DNA of 64,000 nt from Pseudonocardia sp. HH130629-09 (GTDB lineage: Bacteria; Actinomycetota; Actinomycetes; Mycobacteriales; Pseudonocardiaceae): contig NZ_CP011868.1 in the NCBI RefSeq assembly GCF_001294645.1, positions 2,170,001 to 2,234,000 of the forward strand, in the 5' to 3' direction. The notes under the pieces are model-generated. The model was not told the origin of the DNA. It made no database searches and worked only from the letters and a program-made list of their open reading frames with translations. A program made the position numbers and the translations under genes. This document shows, piece by piece, positions 52,990 through 61,818 of this stretch (position 1 is its first letter; each line of letters begins with the position of its first letter).

Positions 52990-54086
52990 TGGCCCGCAAC
53001 AGCGACCTCGCCGACCTGGCCGCGTCGATCCTGGCCGCCGGGTCCGACGACCGCGAGGGCACCGGTCTGGACACGGCCGCCTGGAAGGCGTGCGCTGGGG
53101 CCGGGCTGACCTCGCTGACCGACCCGGAGACCGGCGGCACCCTCGACGACGCCGCCGTGCTGCTGGAGGTCGCCGGAGCGGCGGCGGCCCGGCTGCCGCT
53201 GGCCGAGACCGACCTGCTCGCCGGGTGGCTGGCCCGCGCTGCCGGGCTCGCCGCGCCGGACGGGCCGCTGGCCGCGGTCGTCACCGACGCGACCAGCGGG
53301 GACCGCCCGGCCGGTGCCGCCCGGGGCGCGCTCACCGGCGGCGGCACTCACGCCGGCACCGACGGCGGCACCGGCGGCGTCCCTGGCGGCGGCTCCGTGT
53401 CGGCGGAGCTGACCCGGGTGCCGTGGGGGCGCTCGCTCGCCGCGGTCGTCGTGCTCGACGGCGACCGGGTGCTCGTGCTCGACGCGGCCGCGGCGCGGGT
53501 CACCGAGGGCGTCAACCTCGCCGAGGAGCCCCGCGACGGTCTGACCCTCGACGCGGTCACCCCGACGGCCACCGGCACCGCCCCGGCCGGCGCGGCCGCG
53601 GAGCTGACCCTGCGGGCGGCGCTGGCACGATCGCTGCTGCTCGCCGGCGCGGCCCGCGGCGCGCTGGCCGCCTCGGTCGCCTACGCCGGGGAGCGCACCC
53701 AGTTCGGTCGCCCCATCGGCCGCTTCCAGGCGGTGCAGCAGATGCTCGCCGAGGCCGGGTCGGAGGTCGCCGCCGCCTCGGCCGCCTCCGCCGCGGCGAC
53801 CTCGACCGCGCAGCGCGCGGGGTTCGCCGCCGCGGAGACCGCGTTCGCCGTCGCCGCGGCGAAGGCCCGCTGCTCGGAGGCGGCCACGGCCGTCGCCCGG
53901 ATCTCCCACCAGGTGCACGGCGCGATCGGGTTCACCCGTGAGCACGCGTTGCGGCTGGTCACGACCCGGCTGTGGGCCTGGCGGGAGGAGGACGGCACCG
54001 AGGCGTACTGGAACGACCGGGTCGGTGCGGCCGCACTGGCCGCGGGCGCCGACGGCCTCTGGCCGCTGGTGACCGGGCGGCCCTGA
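52989..54086 (+). CDS. Acyl-CoA dehydrogenase, second (shorter) subunit
   Basis: 365 residues. The C-terminal helical domain is well conserved (GERTQFGRPIGRFQAVQQMLAEA; HQVHGAIGFTREHALRLVTTRLWAWRE), but the N-terminal and middle domains are shortened and diverged, with a Gly/Thr-rich insertion (about residues 118-140). The ATG overlaps the stop of the first subunit in TGATG. In two-subunit acyl-CoA dehydrogenases one subunit carries the catalytic base and the other completes the FAD site, which fits these two proteins. The natural substrate is unknown; no steroid genes are in the window. Confidence 0.8.
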   Translation: MARNSDLADLAASILAAGSDDREGTGLDTAAWKACAGAGLTSLTDPETGGTLDDAAVLLEVAGAAAARLPLAETDLLAGWLARAAGLAAPDGPLAAVVTDATSGDRPAGAARGALTGGGTHAGTDGGTGGVPGGGSVSAELTRVPWGRSLAAVVVLDGDRVLVLDAAAARVTEGVNLAEEPRDGLTLDAVTPTATGTAPAGAAAELTLRAALARSLLLAGAARGALAASVAYAGERTQFGRPIGRFQAVQQMLAEAGSEVAAASAASAAATSTAQRAGFAAAETAFAVAAAKARCSEAATAVARISHQVHGAIGFTREHALRLVTTRLWAWREEDGTEAYWNDRVGAAALAAGADGLWPLVTGRP

Positions 54087-54101
54087 GCCGGCCGGAACCC
54101 G

Positions 54102-54167
54102 GTGATCGTCACGGGTGAGGGGATCGGAGCCACATCCGGCACCGATCCCCTCACCCGTGACGATCAC
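54102..54167. terminator. Very long perfect hairpin between convergent genes
   Basis: A 26-bp perfect stem (54102-54127 with 54142-54167) and a 14-nt loop. The right arm includes the stop codon (54164-54166) of the convergent oxidase-fold gene. No T-tract. Confidence 0.8.
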
Positions 54168-54622
54168 ATCTTCCGGAAGTCCCAGCTGGTGATCTTCTCC
54201 GGGCGCAGCCGCAGCCAGGCGTGCCGGCCGTCGATCGCGACCTGCCCGCCGGAGTAGCGGTCGGCCATCGCCTGCTCGACCCGCTCCAGCTCGGGGTGCG
54301 GCTCCCCGGTGCGCGGGACCTCGCCGACGACCTCGACCGAGCCGCGCAGCTCGACCCCGCGCAGCTCGGAGTAGTCGTGCCCGGCGTCGACGACGACGGC
54401 GATCCGCGGGTCGCGCTGCAGGTCGGTCCAGCGCTGCGAGCGCGACAGCGAGGTCAGCCAGAGCGCCTCGCCGTCCCACACGTACCAGAGCGGGGTGGCG
54501 TGCGGGCCGTTCACGCCGTTGGTGGCGACCCGGCAGGTGCGCTCGGCGTCGAGGAACGCGGTGACCTCCTCCGGGGTCATGGCGATCCTCCGGGCGCGGC
54601 GCTGCGGCTTCGGTGCGGTCAT
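54164..54622 (-). CDS. Pyridoxamine 5'-phosphate oxidase-fold (FDOR-type) protein
   Basis: 152 residues with the split-beta-barrel flavin/F420 oxidase fold: CRVATNGVNGPHATPLWYVWDGEALWLTS (first strands), DPRIAVVVDAG (fourth to fifth strands) and a C-terminal WLRLRPEKITSWDF. Actinobacterial proteins of this size are FMN- or F420-dependent reductases (FDOR-B) or haem-degrading relatives; the cofactor cannot be decided by eye. A basic N-terminal extension of about 14 residues precedes the domain (MTPEEV), so the start could be 42 nt downstream of 54622. Confidence 0.75.
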   Translation of the reverse strand: MTAPKPQRRARRIAMTPEEVTAFLDAERTCRVATNGVNGPHATPLWYVWDGEALWLTSLSRSQRWTDLQRDPRIAVVVDAGHDYSELRGVELRGSVEVVGEVPRTGEPHPELERVEQAMADRYSGGQVAIDGRHAWLRLRPEKITSWDFRKM

Positions 54623-54752
54623 GGGTCGAACCTAGATCAGGGGCCCGGCGCCCGGAGCGGTCCGGTCGGGCCGGTCCGGCCCCGGCGGGTCGTGGCCCCG
54701 CAGGTCGTGCCCCGGCGGTGGGGCGCGGCCCGGCCCGGGAGACGATCGCGGT

Positions 54753-55922
54753 GTGCCCGACACCCTGAGCCCCGGCCTGGAGCGGCTGCTCGCCACCGAC
54801 CGTCCGACGCCGTACCTGGCGCTGGACCCCGTCGTCGTCGGGGAGCGGTACCGCGCGCTGGCCGCCGCGTTCGGCGACGCCCGCATCCTCTACGCCGTCA
54901 AGGCCTGCCCGGAACCCGCGGTGCTGCGCACCCTCGTCGCGGCCGGGGCCGGCTTCGACGTGGCCTCCCAGGCCGAGGTCGACCTGTGCCTGGCCGCCGG
55001 GGCGGACCCGGTGACCCTGCAACACGGCAACCCGGTGCGCGGCCCCGGTGCCGCCGCCCGGGCCGCCCGCGTCGGCGTCACCCGGTTCGTCACCGACAGC
55101 GCCGAGGACGTCGACGCCCTCGCCGCCGAGGTCCCCGGCGCCCGGGTGCAGGTCCGCCTCTCGGTCGACGACACCGGCTCGGCGACGCCGTTCCACGGCA
55201 AGTTCGGCGCGCCGCCCGACGCCGCCGTCGCACTGCTGGGCCGGGTCGCGGACCGCGGCCTGGTCGCGGCCGGGGTCACCTTCCACGCGGGCTCCCAGCA
55301 GACCCGCCCCGCCACCTACGCCGGGGCCGTCGCGCTCGCGCTGCGGGTCGCCGGGCGGGCCGGGCTGCGCCGACCCGAGCTGGACCTGGGCGGCGGCTGG
55401 CCGGTGGCCTACCGCACCGCCGTCGCCCCCGCACAGGACTACGCCGCGGCCGTGCGCAGCGCGGTGGCCGCCGCCGTCGCTGCCGGGCACGTGGACGACG
55501 CGACGCTGCTGCTCGAACCGGGCCGCGCGCTGGTCGCCCCGGCCGGAGTGCTGCGCGCCCGGGTGCTGCGGGTGTCCCGCCGCCCGGGGGTCGACCACCG
55601 TCGCTGGGTGTACCTCGACGTCGGCCGCTACCAGGGCCTGGCCGAGACCGAGGGCGAGGCGATCGCCTACCCGCTGCGCGTGCCCGGCCGCTCCGGCCCG
55701 TGCGGACCGGTCGTGGTCGCGGGCCCCACCTGCGACGGCGACGACGTCGTCTACCGCCGGACCCCGGTCGCGCTGCCGCTGGACCTGGCCGCGGGCGACG
55801 TCGTCGACCTGCTCGGGACCGGCGCCTACACCTCCAGCTACGCCTCGGTCGGGTTCAACGGCTTCGGACCGCTGGACGTGGTCGTCGAGGAGGAGGGGGC
55901 GGCGTTCCCACATCGCGGTTAA
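54753..55922 (+). CDS. PLP-dependent ornithine/lysine-type decarboxylase (fold III)
   Basis: 389 residues of the alanine-racemase-fold decarboxylases. PLP Lys50 lies in YAVKACP, HAGSQ and GGGWPV are the phosphate/PLP region, EPGR the glycine-rich phosphate loop, and GPTCDGDDVVYR contains Cys327, the catalytic Cys that acts across the dimer interface. The AYTSSYASVGFNGF C-terminus is typical of eukaryotic-type ornithine decarboxylase. It makes putrescine (or cadaverine) in the cytosol. GTG at 54753 starts MPDTLSPG. It lies 35 nt before the SpeD-SpeE fusion, so the two form one polyamine pathway. Confidence 0.87.
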   Translation: MPDTLSPGLERLLATDRPTPYLALDPVVVGERYRALAAAFGDARILYAVKACPEPAVLRTLVAAGAGFDVASQAEVDLCLAAGADPVTLQHGNPVRGPGAAARAARVGVTRFVTDSAEDVDALAAEVPGARVQVRLSVDDTGSATPFHGKFGAPPDAAVALLGRVADRGLVAAGVTFHAGSQQTRPATYAGAVALALRVAGRAGLRRPELDLGGGWPVAYRTAVAPAQDYAAAVRSAVAAAVAAGHVDDATLLLEPGRALVAPAGVLRARVLRVSRRPGVDHRRWVYLDVGRYQGLAETEGEAIAYPLRVPGRSGPCGPVVVAGPTCDGDDVVYRRTPVALPLDLAAGDVVDLLGTGAYTSSYASVGFNGFGPLDVVVEEEGAAFPHRG

Positions 55923-55957
55923 CGTGTCCGGACGTGTCATCTTCCACCTCGCCCACC

Positions 55958-57253
55958 ATGTCCGTGCCCGCCACCGCTGCCGGAGAACTGCATCCGGGCA
56001 CCGGGCTGGGGACGGGCGCGCCCGCACTGCCCAGCACCTCGTCGCCGGTCGGCAGGCACGTCCTGGCCGAGCTCGGCGGCATCGCCCCCGAGATGCTCGA
56101 CGACTGCGCCCGCCTGCGCAGCGACCTGACCGCCGCGCTGACCGAGGCCGGTGCCCAGGTCCGCCAGGTGGTCGTCGAACGGTTCGAACCGCAGGGAGCG
56201 ACCGTCGTCGCGGTCCTGGCCGAGTCGCACGCCTCGATCCACACCTGGCCCGAGCACGGCGGCATGCACGTCGACGTGTTCACCTGCGGTGAGAGCGCCG
56301 ACCCGGTCGACGCCGTGCGCCGCCTCGCCGACCGCGTCGGCGCGACCGACACCGCGCTGCAGGTCGTCGACCGCGGCGGCGCCCCGCGCACGGTCACCGA
56401 ACCCCTCTCGCCCGGCCTGACCCGGCGCTGGGACCTCGGCCGGGTCCACCACGTCGCGGACACCGGCTTCCAGCACGTCGTCGTCGCCGACACCGCCCAC
56501 GGCGTCACCCTCTTCTGCGACGACGAGCGCCAGTCCACCGAGCACACCCAGCTCACCTACCACGAGGCACTGGTGTGGCCGGGTGCCCTGCTCGCCCGCG
56601 AGCTGGACCGGGTGCTGATCATCGGTTCCTCGGAGGGCGTCGCGTCGGAGATGGCGGTCGCGGCCGGCGCGAGCCGGGTCGACCACGTCGACATCGACGC
56701 CGAGGCCGTCCGGATCTGCGCCGAGCACCTGCCCTACGGCTACACCCCCGAGTCCCTGGCCGCGGCCGAGCGCGGCGAGGGCCCGGTGCACCTGACCTAT
56801 GGCGACGGGCGGCAGTTCGTCCTGGACGCGCGTGAGGACTGGGACCTGGTGATCGTCGACCTGCCCGACGAGCGCCCCGACGAGCCCGACGCCCAGATCA
56901 ACCGGCTCTACGAGGAGGAGTTCGTCCGGGCCTGCGCACAGCGGCTCACCCCCGGCGGGGTCCTGGTGTTCCAGGCGGGCAGCCCGGCCGTGTGGCGGGA
57001 CGCGACGCTGCGCTCGGCTTGGCAGCAGCGCTTCGCCGCGGTGTTCGGCGAGACCGGCGGTCGCGGGGTCTACATCGGGTGCGAGGAGCACGAGTGGGCC
57101 TTCCTCGCCGGCGTCCGCGAGCCGATGGCCGACCCCGGCGCGGTGGCCGCCGAGCGGCTCGCGTCGATGCCGTCGCGGCCCGAGCTGTGGGACGCGACCG
57201 CGCTGCGGCACCGCCTGGTCGCGCCGTTGTCGCTGCGCAGGCTCACCGACTGA
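55958..57253 (+). CDS. S-adenosylmethionine decarboxylase-spermidine synthase fusion (SpeD-SpeE)
   Basis: 431 residues that join two consecutive enzymes. The SpeD domain (about 30-150) carries ESHASIHTWPEHGG, in which self-cleavage at Glu89-Ser90 would create the pyruvoyl group, plus the HVDVFTCG strand. The SpeE domain (about 165-410) has LTYHEALVWP, VLIIGSSEGVASE near 218, DIDAEAV, YGDGRQFV and VIVDLPDE near 297-304. The first domain makes decarboxylated AdoMet and the second uses it to aminopropylate putrescine. The usual GGGDGG of spermidine synthases reads GSSEGV, so donor or acceptor preference may differ. ATG at 55958. Confidence 0.87.
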   Translation: MSVPATAAGELHPGTGLGTGAPALPSTSSPVGRHVLAELGGIAPEMLDDCARLRSDLTAALTEAGAQVRQVVVERFEPQGATVVAVLAESHASIHTWPEHGGMHVDVFTCGESADPVDAVRRLADRVGATDTALQVVDRGGAPRTVTEPLSPGLTRRWDLGRVHHVADTGFQHVVVADTAHGVTLFCDDERQSTEHTQLTYHEALVWPGALLARELDRVLIIGSSEGVASEMAVAAGASRVDHVDIDAEAVRICAEHLPYGYTPESLAAAERGEGPVHLTYGDGRQFVLDAREDWDLVIVDLPDERPDEPDAQINRLYEEEFVRACAQRLTPGGVLVFQAGSPAVWRDATLRSAWQQRFAAVFGETGGRGVYIGCEEHEWAFLAGVREPMADPGAVAAERLASMPSRPELWDATALRHRLVAPLSLRRLTD

Positions 57254-57272
57254 GCGAGCCCCGTCCACGGTG

Positions 57273-57304
57273 CGTGACGGGCCGGGCGGTCCCGGCCCGT
57301 CACG
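57273..57304 (+). terminator. Hairpin after the SpeD-SpeE gene
   Basis: Perfect 14-bp arms (57273-57286 and 57291-57304) with a CGGT loop, 20 nt after the stop; no T-tract. Confidence 0.75.
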
Positions 57305-57403
57305 TGCGCCGAACGGGGCGTAACCGGTCCGCGACGATGATCGTTGGTCGGTCAGGACCGGCGTGCCCACGCCGGCGACGTCCGACCGGAGGTCCGAGAA
57401 CCC

Positions 57404-58429
57404 GTGCGCCGTCCCCGTCCGTCCCGGTGGCTCGCCGTGGCGAGCATGACCCTGCTGAGCTCGGCCGGGATGAGCACCCTCGCGCCCGCGCAGGCGGAGG
57501 CGCCGACCACGTTCGCCGAGACCACGCTGTCCGCGCGCAACCTCGACTCCGCCCCGGTCGGGCGCTTCGTCGCCCTCGGCGACTCCTACGCCGCGGGCCC
57601 GCTGGTCCCGGTGCAGCAGGGCACGCCGTCGGGCTGCCAGCGCTCGAGCCAGAACTACCCCTCGGTGCTCGCCCGCTCCGCCGGCATCGGCCGGTTCACC
57701 GACGTGTCCTGCAGCGGTGCGACGACCGAGGACATGACGGCCCCTCAGGAGGTGAAGGCCGGCCCGAACCCGCCGCAGCTCGACGCCCTCGACGGGTCCG
57801 AGTCGCTGGTCACCCTGACCATCGGCGGCAACGACATCGGGTTCTCCGGGATCATCAGCGAGTGCGTGCGCCGCTCCTCGGCGAACCTGTTCGGCGCGGC
57901 CTGCAAGGACTTCTTCACCGCGGGCGGCACCGACCAGCTCGCCGAGCGGATCGACGGCACCGAGTCGAAGGTCTCCGACGTGCTCGAGCAGATCCGCGAG
58001 CGGTCGCCCGCCGCGCGGGTCGCCGTCGTCGGGTACCCGTCGATCCTCCCGGACACCGGTCCCGGCTGCTACCCGGTCATGCCGTTCAGCGCGGGCGACA
58101 CCGCCTACCTGCGCGAGACCGAGAAGAAGCTCAACGCGATGCTGGCCGGCGCCGCGCGCGACGCCGGGGTGGACTACGTCGACACCTACACCCCGACCAT
58201 CGGCCACGACGCCTGCACGCTGCCCGGCGTGAAGTGGGTCGAGGGCCTGGTCCCGACCTCGCCGGCCGCCCCGGTGCACCCGAACGCCCAGGGCATGCGC
58301 GCGATGGCCGCCGCCGCGGGCGACGTGCTCGGCATCCCGGTCGCCCGGCCGGCCTCGCAGCCGGTCCCGGGGGCGACGAACCCGGTGCCGACCGAGCCGC
58401 TGCCGCCGCAGGCCCCCACCGCGGGCTGA
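57404..58429 (+). CDS. Secreted SGNH/GDSL-type esterase or lipase
   Basis: 341 residues. An N-terminal Sec signal (basic MRRPRPSRW, hydrophobic core, cleavage likely after the AQA near residues 29-31) is followed by the SGNH set: Ser61 in ALGDSYAAG, the Gly in the CSGATT loop, Asn in TIGGNDIGF and His near 290 in VHPNAQG. Six Cys residues probably form disulphides outside the cell. The Asp usually three residues before the His is replaced (AAPVH), as in actinomycete esterases that use a Ser-His dyad. GTG at 57404 has GGAGGT 10 nt upstream. The C-terminus is Pro-rich. Confidence 0.85.
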   Translation: MRRPRPSRWLAVASMTLLSSAGMSTLAPAQAEAPTTFAETTLSARNLDSAPVGRFVALGDSYAAGPLVPVQQGTPSGCQRSSQNYPSVLARSAGIGRFTDVSCSGATTEDMTAPQEVKAGPNPPQLDALDGSESLVTLTIGGNDIGFSGIISECVRRSSANLFGAACKDFFTAGGTDQLAERIDGTESKVSDVLEQIRERSPAARVAVVGYPSILPDTGPGCYPVMPFSAGDTAYLRETEKKLNAMLAGAARDAGVDYVDTYTPTIGHDACTLPGVKWVEGLVPTSPAAPVHPNAQGMRAMAAAAGDVLGIPVARPASQPVPGATNPVPTEPLPPQAPTAG

Positions 58430-58457
58430 CCCCCGGACCGGCCGCCGCGGTGCGTGT

Positions 58458-58463
58458 CAGACT
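58458..58463 (+). promoter_or_regulatory. Candidate -10 (CAGACT) for the FUSC transporter gene
   Basis: CAGACT lies 6 nt before the GTG at 58470; there is no ribosome binding site in between. Confidence 0.35.
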
Positions 58464-58469
58464 CGCACC

Positions 58470-60896
58470 GTGACGGGGACGGTCGAGCGCGGACGGCGCA
58501 TGCCGGTGCCGGCCCGGTGGGGCGAGCTGCGGACGTGGGCGGCCGCGGTCGACCCCGGCCACACGCGGCTGCACCTGGCCTCGGTCGCGACGGCGGCGAT
58601 GCTGCTCGCCGCGGTGCTGGCTAGCGTGCTGCGCGCGCTGACCGGGCAGCCGGTCACGATCGTGCTGTTCTCCGTGGTGCTGGCGATGATCAGCAACCTG
58701 GCGGTGAACGAGAACGACCTGCGACGGCGGCGGGTCACCACCGCCCTGATGGTGCTGCCCGCCGCGGCGTCGGCGACGGTGTCCGCGCTGCTGTCGACGA
58801 ACCGGGTCGCGGCCGACGTCGTGTTCGTCCTGGTCATGGTCGTCGCCGTCGCGGTCCGGCGGTACGGGCCGCGCGGGGTCGCGCTGGGCATGGCGGCGTT
58901 CATGCCGTTCTTCTTCGTGCAGTTCCTGCACGCCGGCCCCGCCGAGCTTCCGTACCTGCTGGCCGGCGTGGTGATCGGCATCGGCAGCACCTTCCTGCTG
59001 CGCTGCCTGGTGTTCACCCGCCGCTCCGAGGCCGTGCTGGACGCGCTGTTCCGGGCGTTCGAGGCGCGGCTGCACGCGCTGCTGCTCACCGCCGTCGAGG
59101 CGGTGGAGACCACCGAGGGCGAGCCCGACCTCGACCCGCTGGTGCGCGCCCAGGCCCGGCTCAACGAGACCGCGCTGCTGGTGACCGACCGGCTCGACGA
59201 CACCGATCCCGACCCCGACCCCGACACTGACACCGCCACCGGGACCGACACCCCGACCGAGACCGCCGCCACCGCGGGACCCGCCGCCGGCCTGCGGCAG
59301 TGGATCATCGACTCCGAGCTGGCCGCCGAACGGGTCGCGATGTCGGTCCGCCGGTCGGTCGAGCACCACGACCCGATCCCCGACGACGACCGCGCCGCGC
59401 TGGCCGAGGGAGTGCGGGCCCTCGCCGCGGCCACCGCCGTCGGGACACCCGGCGCGATCGCCGCCCGCCTCTACGACGGCGCCCGGTCCGCCGTCGCCGA
59501 GATCGTGGACCGGCCGTCCGGGGTCGGGCCCGCCGCTCGTGAGCAGCGCATCGGGTTCGCCGTCGTCCGGCTCGCCGACGCGATGCAGACCACCGTCGAG
59601 CAGGCCCGGCTGCGGATCGCCGAGCACCACGACACCGACCGGGCGACCGCGGGCGGCGACCCCGCCCCGCCCGGCGACACCGTTCCCTCCGGTGCCCCTG
59701 CTCCCTCCGATGAGACCGTTTCCTCCGGTGAGACCGGTGGTGACACCCCGGCGGGCCGGGACCGGTTCGAGGGGCTCGCGCTGCACACCCGCCAGGCGGT
59801 GCAGGTCGGCGTCGCCACCAGTCTCGCGATCGTGGTCGGCGAGCTCATCTCACCGGCCCGCTGGTACTGGGCGGTGATCGCCGCGTTCGTGGTGTTCGCC
59901 GGCACCGCCAGCCGCGGCGACGTCCTGAGCCGCGGCTGGGCCCGCGCGGTGGGCACCGCGGGCGGCGTCGTGGCCGGGATGCTGCTGGCGCTGCTGGTGG
60001 GCGGCAACGTCGTCGCCAGCCTCGCGCTGCTGTTCGTCTGCGTGTTCCTCGCCCTGTACCTGGTGCGGATCTCGCAGGCGATGATGGCGTTCTGGATCAC
60101 CGCGGTGCTGGCCCTGCTCTACGGCGTGATCGGCCAGTTCAGCGTGCAGACCCTGGTCCTGCGGGTGGAGGAGACCGTCGTCGGGGGCGCGCTGGGCATG
60201 CTCGCCGCCTACCTGATCCTGCCCACCCGCTCGCGCACGGCCTTCGCCGAGGCCCTCGACGACGCCCTCACCGCGGTCGACGTCTCCCTGCGCACCTCGG
60301 TCGACGCGGCACTGGGCCGCCCCGGAGCCGGTGACCCGCTGGAGCGGGCCCGCGCCGTCGACGCCGCGGTGGCCACCGTGCGGACCCGCGCGGTGCCGCT
60401 GGAACACCCCGTCGCCCGCAGGCCGCTGCGCCGTGGGGTGCACCACACCGTCCGCGTCGTCGGCGCCATCGACCACTACACCCGCCAGCTCGCCGCCCAG
60501 GCCGCGACCGCGTCGGCGCCCGGCTGGGCCGCGACGCTGGAGCCCGCGGCCGAGCGGGTCCGCGCGGACCTCGACGGCCTGCGCCGCATCCTCGACGACG
60601 GCTGGGGCCCCGCCGACCGGCGCGAGCACCCGCCCGGCGCGAGCCCCGCCGACTACGGCGTCGGCTCCGCGGAGGAGCTGCTCGACGCCGCCGAGGCCGA
60701 CGCTGCGTCGCGGGCCGTGGTCGGCCCCGGGACCGAGCGGACGCGGCGGCTGGCCGCGGCGCGGATGCTGCGCCGGATCGACCAGCTCGTGGTCGGGCTG
60801 GCCCGGGAGCTGTGCGGACAGAGCTGGAGCGAGCCCGCGCCCGCCGGGCGCGGCGCCGGTCACGCGGACGGGTCCGGCGCGTCGACCGCGGGTTAG
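58470..60896 (+). CDS. FUSC-family (aromatic acid exporter-like) membrane protein
   Basis: 808 residues with two copies of the FUSC layout: an N-terminal set of about six membrane helices (40-175), a cytosolic helical domain, a low-complexity Asp/Pro/Thr linker near 245-270 (an alternating DPDPDPDTDT run) and another around 390-430, a second helix set (445-590) beginning ARWYWAVIAAFVVFAGTASRGD, and a C-terminal cytosolic domain. Related proteins (YccS, AaeB) export aromatic acids or toxic anions. The gene has no MFP partner, as usual in Gram-positives. GTG at 58470; the stop overlaps the promoter of the next gene. Confidence 0.78.
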   Translation: MTGTVERGRRMPVPARWGELRTWAAAVDPGHTRLHLASVATAAMLLAAVLASVLRALTGQPVTIVLFSVVLAMISNLAVNENDLRRRRVTTALMVLPAAASATVSALLSTNRVAADVVFVLVMVVAVAVRRYGPRGVALGMAAFMPFFFVQFLHAGPAELPYLLAGVVIGIGSTFLLRCLVFTRRSEAVLDALFRAFEARLHALLLTAVEAVETTEGEPDLDPLVRAQARLNETALLVTDRLDDTDPDPDPDTDTATGTDTPTETAATAGPAAGLRQWIIDSELAAERVAMSVRRSVEHHDPIPDDDRAALAEGVRALAAATAVGTPGAIAARLYDGARSAVAEIVDRPSGVGPAAREQRIGFAVVRLADAMQTTVEQARLRIAEHHDTDRATAGGDPAPPGDTVPSGAPAPSDETVSSGETGGDTPAGRDRFEGLALHTRQAVQVGVATSLAIVVGELISPARWYWAVIAAFVVFAGTASRGDVLSRGWARAVGTAGGVVAGMLLALLVGGNVVASLALLFVCVFLALYLVRISQAMMAFWITAVLALLYGVIGQFSVQTLVLRVEETVVGGALGMLAAYLILPTRSRTAFAEALDDALTAVDVSLRTSVDAALGRPGAGDPLERARAVDAAVATVRTRAVPLEHPVARRPLRRGVHHTVRVVGAIDHYTRQLAAQAATASAPGWAATLEPAAERVRADLDGLRRILDDGWGPADRREHPPGASPADYGVGSAEELLDAAEADAASRAVVGPGTERTRRLAAARMLRRIDQLVVGLARELCGQSWSEPAPAGRGAGHADGSGASTAG

Positions 60897-60899
60897 GGT
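60894..60899 (+). promoter_or_regulatory. Candidate -10 (TAGGGT) for the EchA6-like gene
   Basis: TAGGGT is followed by 7 nt and then GTG at 60907. Its first three bases are also the stop codon of the FUSC gene, so promoter and stop codon overlap. Confidence 0.5.
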
Positions 60900-60906
60900 C
60901 CGGCCC

Positions 60907-61647
60907 GTGATCTCCGTGAGCACCCACGACGACGTCGGTCTGATCGAGCTGAACCGCCCCGAGCGCCGCAACGCCCTGGACATCGCGACCTGTCGGCAGC
61001 TGGTCGACGCTGCCGCCGAGGTCCGCGCGGCCGGCGCGCGGGCGGTCGTCGTCGCCGGGAACGGGTCGGCGTTCTGCTCCGGCGCCGACTTCGGCGAGGT
61101 CTACACCGACGAGTTCCTCGACGCGCTCTACACCGGCCTGCACGCGGTCGCCGACCTTCCGATGCCGACCGTCGCCGCGGTGACCGGGCCCGCGATCGGC
61201 GGCGGGCTGCAGCTGGCCCTGGCCTGCGACCTGCGGGTCGCCGCCCCGGAGGCGGTGTTCGGGCTCCCGACCGCGCGGCTCGGGCTGGCCGTGGACCCGT
61301 GGACGATCGAGCGGCTGGTGCAGATCGCCGGCGGCGGGACGGCCCGCAGCCTGCTACTGGCCTGCGCCACGGTCGACGCCGCCACCGCGCACGCCCGCGG
61401 CCTCGCCGACACCCTCGGCGACCGCGACGCAGCACTCGCCCTCGCCCGTGACATCGCGACCATGGCCCCGCTCACCCTGGCCTACAACAAGCGTGCGGTG
61501 AACGCGTTCGGCCGTGGCGGGCACACCGACCCGGCCGTCGTCGACGGGCTCGCCGCGGACTTCCGCGGCTGCTGGGCCGCCGAGGACATCGCCGAGGGCC
61601 GCGCCGCCCGCACCGAGAAGCGCGTCCCGGTGTTCCGGGGCCGCTGA
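60907..61647 (+). CDS. EchA6-like crotonase, probably without hydratase activity
   Basis: 246 residues of the enoyl-CoA hydratase/isomerase fold: LNRPERRNALD at 14-24, GNGSAFCSGADFGE as the first oxyanion loop, and GPAIGGGLQLALACDLRVAAP as the second. The two catalytic Glu positions of true hydratases are not acidic here (FGLPTARLGLAVDPW). That substitution and the overall pattern resemble mycobacterial EchA6, which binds long acyl-CoA and hands it to FAS-II instead of hydrating it. The start is set by TAGGGT-N7-GTG. Whether this organism makes mycolic-type lipids is unknown, so the acceptor pathway is inference. Confidence 0.78.
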   Translation: MISVSTHDDVGLIELNRPERRNALDIATCRQLVDAAAEVRAAGARAVVVAGNGSAFCSGADFGEVYTDEFLDALYTGLHAVADLPMPTVAAVTGPAIGGGLQLALACDLRVAAPEAVFGLPTARLGLAVDPWTIERLVQIAGGGTARSLLLACATVDAATAHARGLADTLGDRDAALALARDIATMAPLTLAYNKRAVNAFGRGGHTDPAVVDGLAADFRGCWAAEDIAEGRAARTEKRVPVFRGR

Positions 61648-61818
61648 CCGGCGCCACCGACCGTCCGGCGCGCCTCGCGTACCGCCGATCGGGGGTATGC
61701 GATGCACTCGTTCAGTCCAAGATCGTGATCAACTACGGTTCGAGCACGACCGGTCGCGCTGTGCAGCCGGTCGGTCCGGGCGGGCCGAGCCCGCCAGACC
61801 CGACGGAGGAGCGGACGG

